Origin: Taibaiella sp.
GTDB lineage: Bacteria; Bacteroidota; Bacteroidia; Chitinophagales; Chitinophagaceae
Length of the DNA stretch: 64,000 nt
Direction: 5' to 3'
Assembly: GCA_019638495.1 (NCBI GenBank)
Contig: JAHBTQ010000008.1
Coordinates: 143,370 to 207,369 of the forward strand
The translations under genes were made by a program, and so were the position numbers. Under the pieces are notes generated by a model. It made no database searches. It saw only the letters and a program-made list of their open reading frames with translations, and had not been told where the DNA came from. Of this stretch, positions 61,755 to 64,000 are shown piece by piece. Every line of letters starts with the position of its first letter. The stretch's first letter is position 1.

Positions 61755-62408
61755 ATGAAATTTTTTATTGACACGGCAAACCTGGCGCAGATTCAGGAAG
61801 CAAACGACCTTGGAATACTTGACGGTGTAACCACCAACCCCACCCTGATGGCTAAAGAAGGAATCAGGGGCACGGAAGCCATCATGGCTCACTACAAAAC
61901 TATCTGCGAGATCGTAGATGGTCCTGTTAGTGCAGAAGTACTGGGTACTACCTTCGCCGAAATTGTTGAGGAAGGTAAGAAGCTCGCCGCCATTCACGAG
62001 AACATCGTGGTGAAAGTGCCAATGATAAAAGACGGCATTAAGGCCATCAAGTGGTTCACAGACAATGGCATCAAAACAAACTGTACATTGGTATTCTCTG
62101 CTGGCCAGGCGATACTCGCTGCGAAAGCGGGTGCTACTTTCGTATCGCCTTTCATTGGCCGAATTGATGATGGCAATTGGGATGGAGTTCAGCTCATAGA
62201 GCAGATCGTGAACATATATAACTCTCAGGGCTTTATGACTGAGGTACTTGCCGCATCTATCCGCACCCCACTTCACATTGTGCGTTGTGCAGAAGCAGGT
62301 GCTGACGTATGCACCTGTCCGCTCAGTTCCATTTTGGGTCTGCTGAAACACCCGCTCACCGACCTCGGCCTTGAGCAATTCCTCAAAGACGCCAAAGCGA
62401 TGCAATAA
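61755..62408 (+). CDS. Transaldolase / fructose-6-phosphate aldolase-like
   Basis: A 217-residue short transaldolase starting MKFFIDTANLAQIQEA, with GVTTNPTLMAKEG and the Schiff-base lysine at Lys87 (NIVVKVPM). SAGQAILAAKAGATFVSPFIGRIDD follows. The length fits the FSA/TalC subfamily, which acts either as transaldolase in the pentose phosphate pathway or as a fructose-6-phosphate aldolase; sequence alone does not decide. It has its own promoter and ends at a perfect 17-bp terminator palindrome. Confidence 0.94.
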   Translation: MKFFIDTANLAQIQEANDLGILDGVTTNPTLMAKEGIRGTEAIMAHYKTICEIVDGPVSAEVLGTTFAEIVEEGKKLAAIHENIVVKVPMIKDGIKAIKWFTDNGIKTNCTLVFSAGQAILAAKAGATFVSPFIGRIDDGNWDGVQLIEQIVNIYNSQGFMTEVLAASIRTPLHIVRCAEAGADVCTCPLSSILGLLKHPLTDLGLEQFLKDAKAMQ

Positions 62409-62433
62409 CAGTTCATAGCTATTTGCTCAATAT

Positions 62434-62467
62434 AAAAGGGGCTGTCTCATATGAGACAGCCCCTTTT
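62434..62467. terminator. Bidirectional terminator, perfect 34-nt palindrome
   Basis: AAAAGGGGCTGTCTCAT and its exact reverse complement abut without loop, with A-runs on one side and T-runs on the other. It serves the convergent transaldolase and Ig-array genes. Same core as the hairpin at 22568. Confidence 0.9.
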
Positions 62468-62487
62468 CTTTCACATTTACGTGTTAT

Positions 62488-64000
62488 TTACGGCTCGTAC
62501 ACAAGCCTCACACTCTGCACACTACCGTCAGTGCCATTGAAACGGCACAGGTAAGTGCCTGCTGCCATGTTCACCGACATGTTTATAGCGTTTACACCTT
62601 TCGTCAGTTCGCTTGTTGCAGCTACTTTACCGTCAACTGTGTAGATAGTAAATGTGCCTGCTACGCCTGTGCTTACAGAAAGTGAGCCATGACTCGGATT
62701 CGGGAATACGCTGAATAGTGTCACTGCTTCCTCTGTCATACCCGCAGGGCGCGATGCTGCACCCGTAACTGTGATGCCCTTGGTGTTTACACAGCCAGCT
62801 AACGTATAGCTGATTGTCGCTGAGCCAGCTGATATTCCCGTTACAACTCCATAGCCGCTGATGTTAGCAATTGCCGTTGAGCTCGATCCCCATGTACCTG
62901 TAGTGGGCGATCCTGTCATCGTTGTCGTAGAGCCTACACTCACCTCATCCGCTCCTGTTATGATCGGCTGTGGCTTGATCAGGATAGAACGCGATTTTAC
63001 ACATCCCGCTCCTGTTGAGTAGGTGATGTATACATAGGCGCTCGTGCCTCCCATCAGTACTCCTGTTACAACCCCTGTTGAACCGTCAACTACTGCTACC
63101 GAAGTGTTTGAACTACTCCACGTACCGCCGCTTACGGCGTTCGTGAAGGTTACAGCTCCATCTGCTCCCGAACAGGTATACGTTGCACCGCCCAGTATGT
63201 TTGGTAGTGCCGCGTTAACTGTCATCAGGCGTGTCGCATAGCAACCTGCACTCACCTTATAACTTATCGTCGTGGTGCCCACAGCCGACCCGGTTACAAC
63301 ACCGGTCGTAGCGCCTATACTTACCTTGTATGGTGCCACCGTGCTCCACGTACCTCCGCCAGTCGCATTGGTAAGCGTTACCGTACCTGACACACATACT
63401 ATATCATCGCCTTCTATAGATGATACCGCTCCATTAACTGTTACTACTGCTACCCTGGCACAGCCTGCCGCATTGGTATAACTGATGTTCGCTGTACCTG
63501 TGCTGATACCGGCTATCGTTGCAGCTGTAGTCGTAGTAGCAGTGATCGATGCAGTACCCGCTGCTGATGTGCTCCATGTACTTCCGCTGCTCGCAGCTGT
63601 CAATGTTACACTGTTGCCTACACATACCAGCGGTGTTCCCGATATGCCTCCGGGCAGTGCAGTTACCGTCACGTACTTAGACGCAAAGCAGCCCGTAGAC
63701 ATCGTGTATTTGATCAGCGTGCCGCCTGCTGCCCTACCGGTTGCTATACCCGTAGTTGTTGTGATAGATCCGATCGTTGGTGCTGAACTGCTCCATGCAC
63801 CTCCTGTCGGGCTGCTAGCATACGTCTCATCTGAGCCTACGCATATTGTAGAAGGACCGGTTATCGCTGCAGGTGTCTCGTTCACCGTCATTGACTTCAC
63901 TGCAAAACATCCCGTAGCTGTAGCGGTATACGTAATGTCTACGTTGCCGGCTGTAATTCCTGATACAAGGCCCGTCGCCGATCCTACTGTCGCTACTGCC
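62488..64000 (-). CDS. Ig-like repeat T9SS protein, C-terminal part (5' end outside window)
   Basis: The minus frame is open from the right edge to a stop at 62488-62490, about 503 residues, so the ATG at 63900 is internal. Five full Ig-like repeats of 70-78 residues plus one cut by the edge show the C-x-G, G-G-x-W-S-S and G-V-V-T-G pattern. The last ~85 residues are a T9SS sorting domain (FSVFPNPSHGSLSVS ... AAGTYLCRF ... VRLVYEP). It is a surface or secreted protein. Its repeats match the left-edge protease in sequence and order, so the missing N-terminus may also carry an enzymatic domain. Confidence 0.9.
   Translation of the reverse strand, partial: AVATVGSATGLVSGITAGNVDITYTATATGCFAVKSMTVNETPAAITGPSTICVGSDETYASSPTGGAWSSSAPTIGSITTTTGIATGRAAGGTLIKYTMSTGCFASKYVTVTALPGGISGTPLVCVGNSVTLTAASSGSTWSTSAAGTASITATTTTAATIAGISTGTANISYTNAAGCARVAVVTVNGAVSSIEGDDIVCVSGTVTLTNATGGGTWSTVAPYKVSIGATTGVVTGSAVGTTTISYKVSAGCYATRLMTVNAALPNILGGATYTCSGADGAVTFTNAVSGGTWSSSNTSVAVVDGSTGVVTGVLMGGTSAYVYITYSTGAGCVKSRSILIKPQPIITGADEVSVGSTTTMTGSPTTGTWGSSSTAIANISGYGVVTGISAGSATISYTLAGCVNTKGITVTGAASRPAGMTEEAVTLFSVFPNPSHGSLSVSTGVAGTFTIYTVDGKVAATSELTKGVNAINMSVNMAAGTYLCRFNGTDGSVQSVRLVYEP

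Noticed and set aside
61719..62405. 228-codon minus-strand frame opposite transaldolase
   Set aside because: Transaldolase on the plus strand has its catalytic lysine and promoter; the antisense frame has no family features.

Overview
The window reads as chromosomal DNA of a Bacteroidota bacterium, most likely a member of Chitinophagales. Evidence: several secreted proteins end in type IX secretion (T9SS) sorting domains of both the 'PNP' type and the gliding-motility-associated (CHU_C) type. Genes for the T9SS factor PorZ and a DUF4835/PorD-like protein are present. Start codons lack Shine-Dalgarno sequences, and at least ten genes are preceded by an exact TAnnTTTG -7 box. Assignment below order level is not possible from the sequence alone.

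Layout. 1-5920 (minus): 5' part of a giant secreted M4 metalloprotease followed by at least 18 Ig-like repeats, running off the left edge. 6123-11370: sugar-1-phosphate nucleotidyltransferase, recO, porZ, a UbiA-type prenyltransferase and a DUF1573 protein. 11458-13746: FG-GAP repeat secreted protein. 13852-19537 (minus): haem operon hemA-hemC-hemD-hemE-hemF followed by a short-chain dehydrogenase and a terminator. 19734-31396 (plus): an accessory-looking stretch of secreted proteins. It holds two tandem NHL-repeat T9SS proteins with a duplicated ~350-nt non-coding tail, small exported proteins of unknown function, a large outer-membrane beta-barrel protein, and a propeller-like/thioredoxin-like pair. 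Three genes here have damaged 5' ends. 31400-33903 (minus): coaBC, DUF4835 and a DUF4296 lipoprotein. 34080-47451: two M1 peptidases (the second with a predicted outer-membrane barrel), Ntn-type asparaginase, phosphoribosyltransferase, ABC permease, OsmC, lipA, cupin, a Cys/His-rich exported protein, an aldo/keto reductase and a glycosylase-like protein. 47509-47582: tRNA-Asn. 47688-53680 (minus): two tandem PKD/gliding-type surface proteins, an alpha/beta hydrolase and a DUF4105 membrane protein. 53840-62408: low-affinity iron permease-like protein, bestrophin-like channel, lipoprotein, accC, a small repeat protein, a radical SAM/GH3 pair and transaldolase. 62488-64000 (minus): 3' end of a second Ig-array T9SS protein, whose repeats align in order with the left-edge protein.

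How the genes fit together. The housekeeping part covers haem synthesis from glutamyl-tRNA to protoporphyrinogen (without hemB, hemL or hemN here), CoA synthesis, lipoate synthesis, fatty-acid synthesis (accC) and recombination (recO). The rest is dominated by the cell envelope: T9SS machinery plus at least seven T9SS cargo proteins, several lipoproteins and outer-membrane proteins. The most unusual observations are the duplicated NHL/non-coding module with conserved hairpins, the repeated separation of signal peptides from their proteins, the M1 peptidase-barrel fusion, the Cys/His-rich exported protein, and the paralogous Ig arrays at the two window edges.
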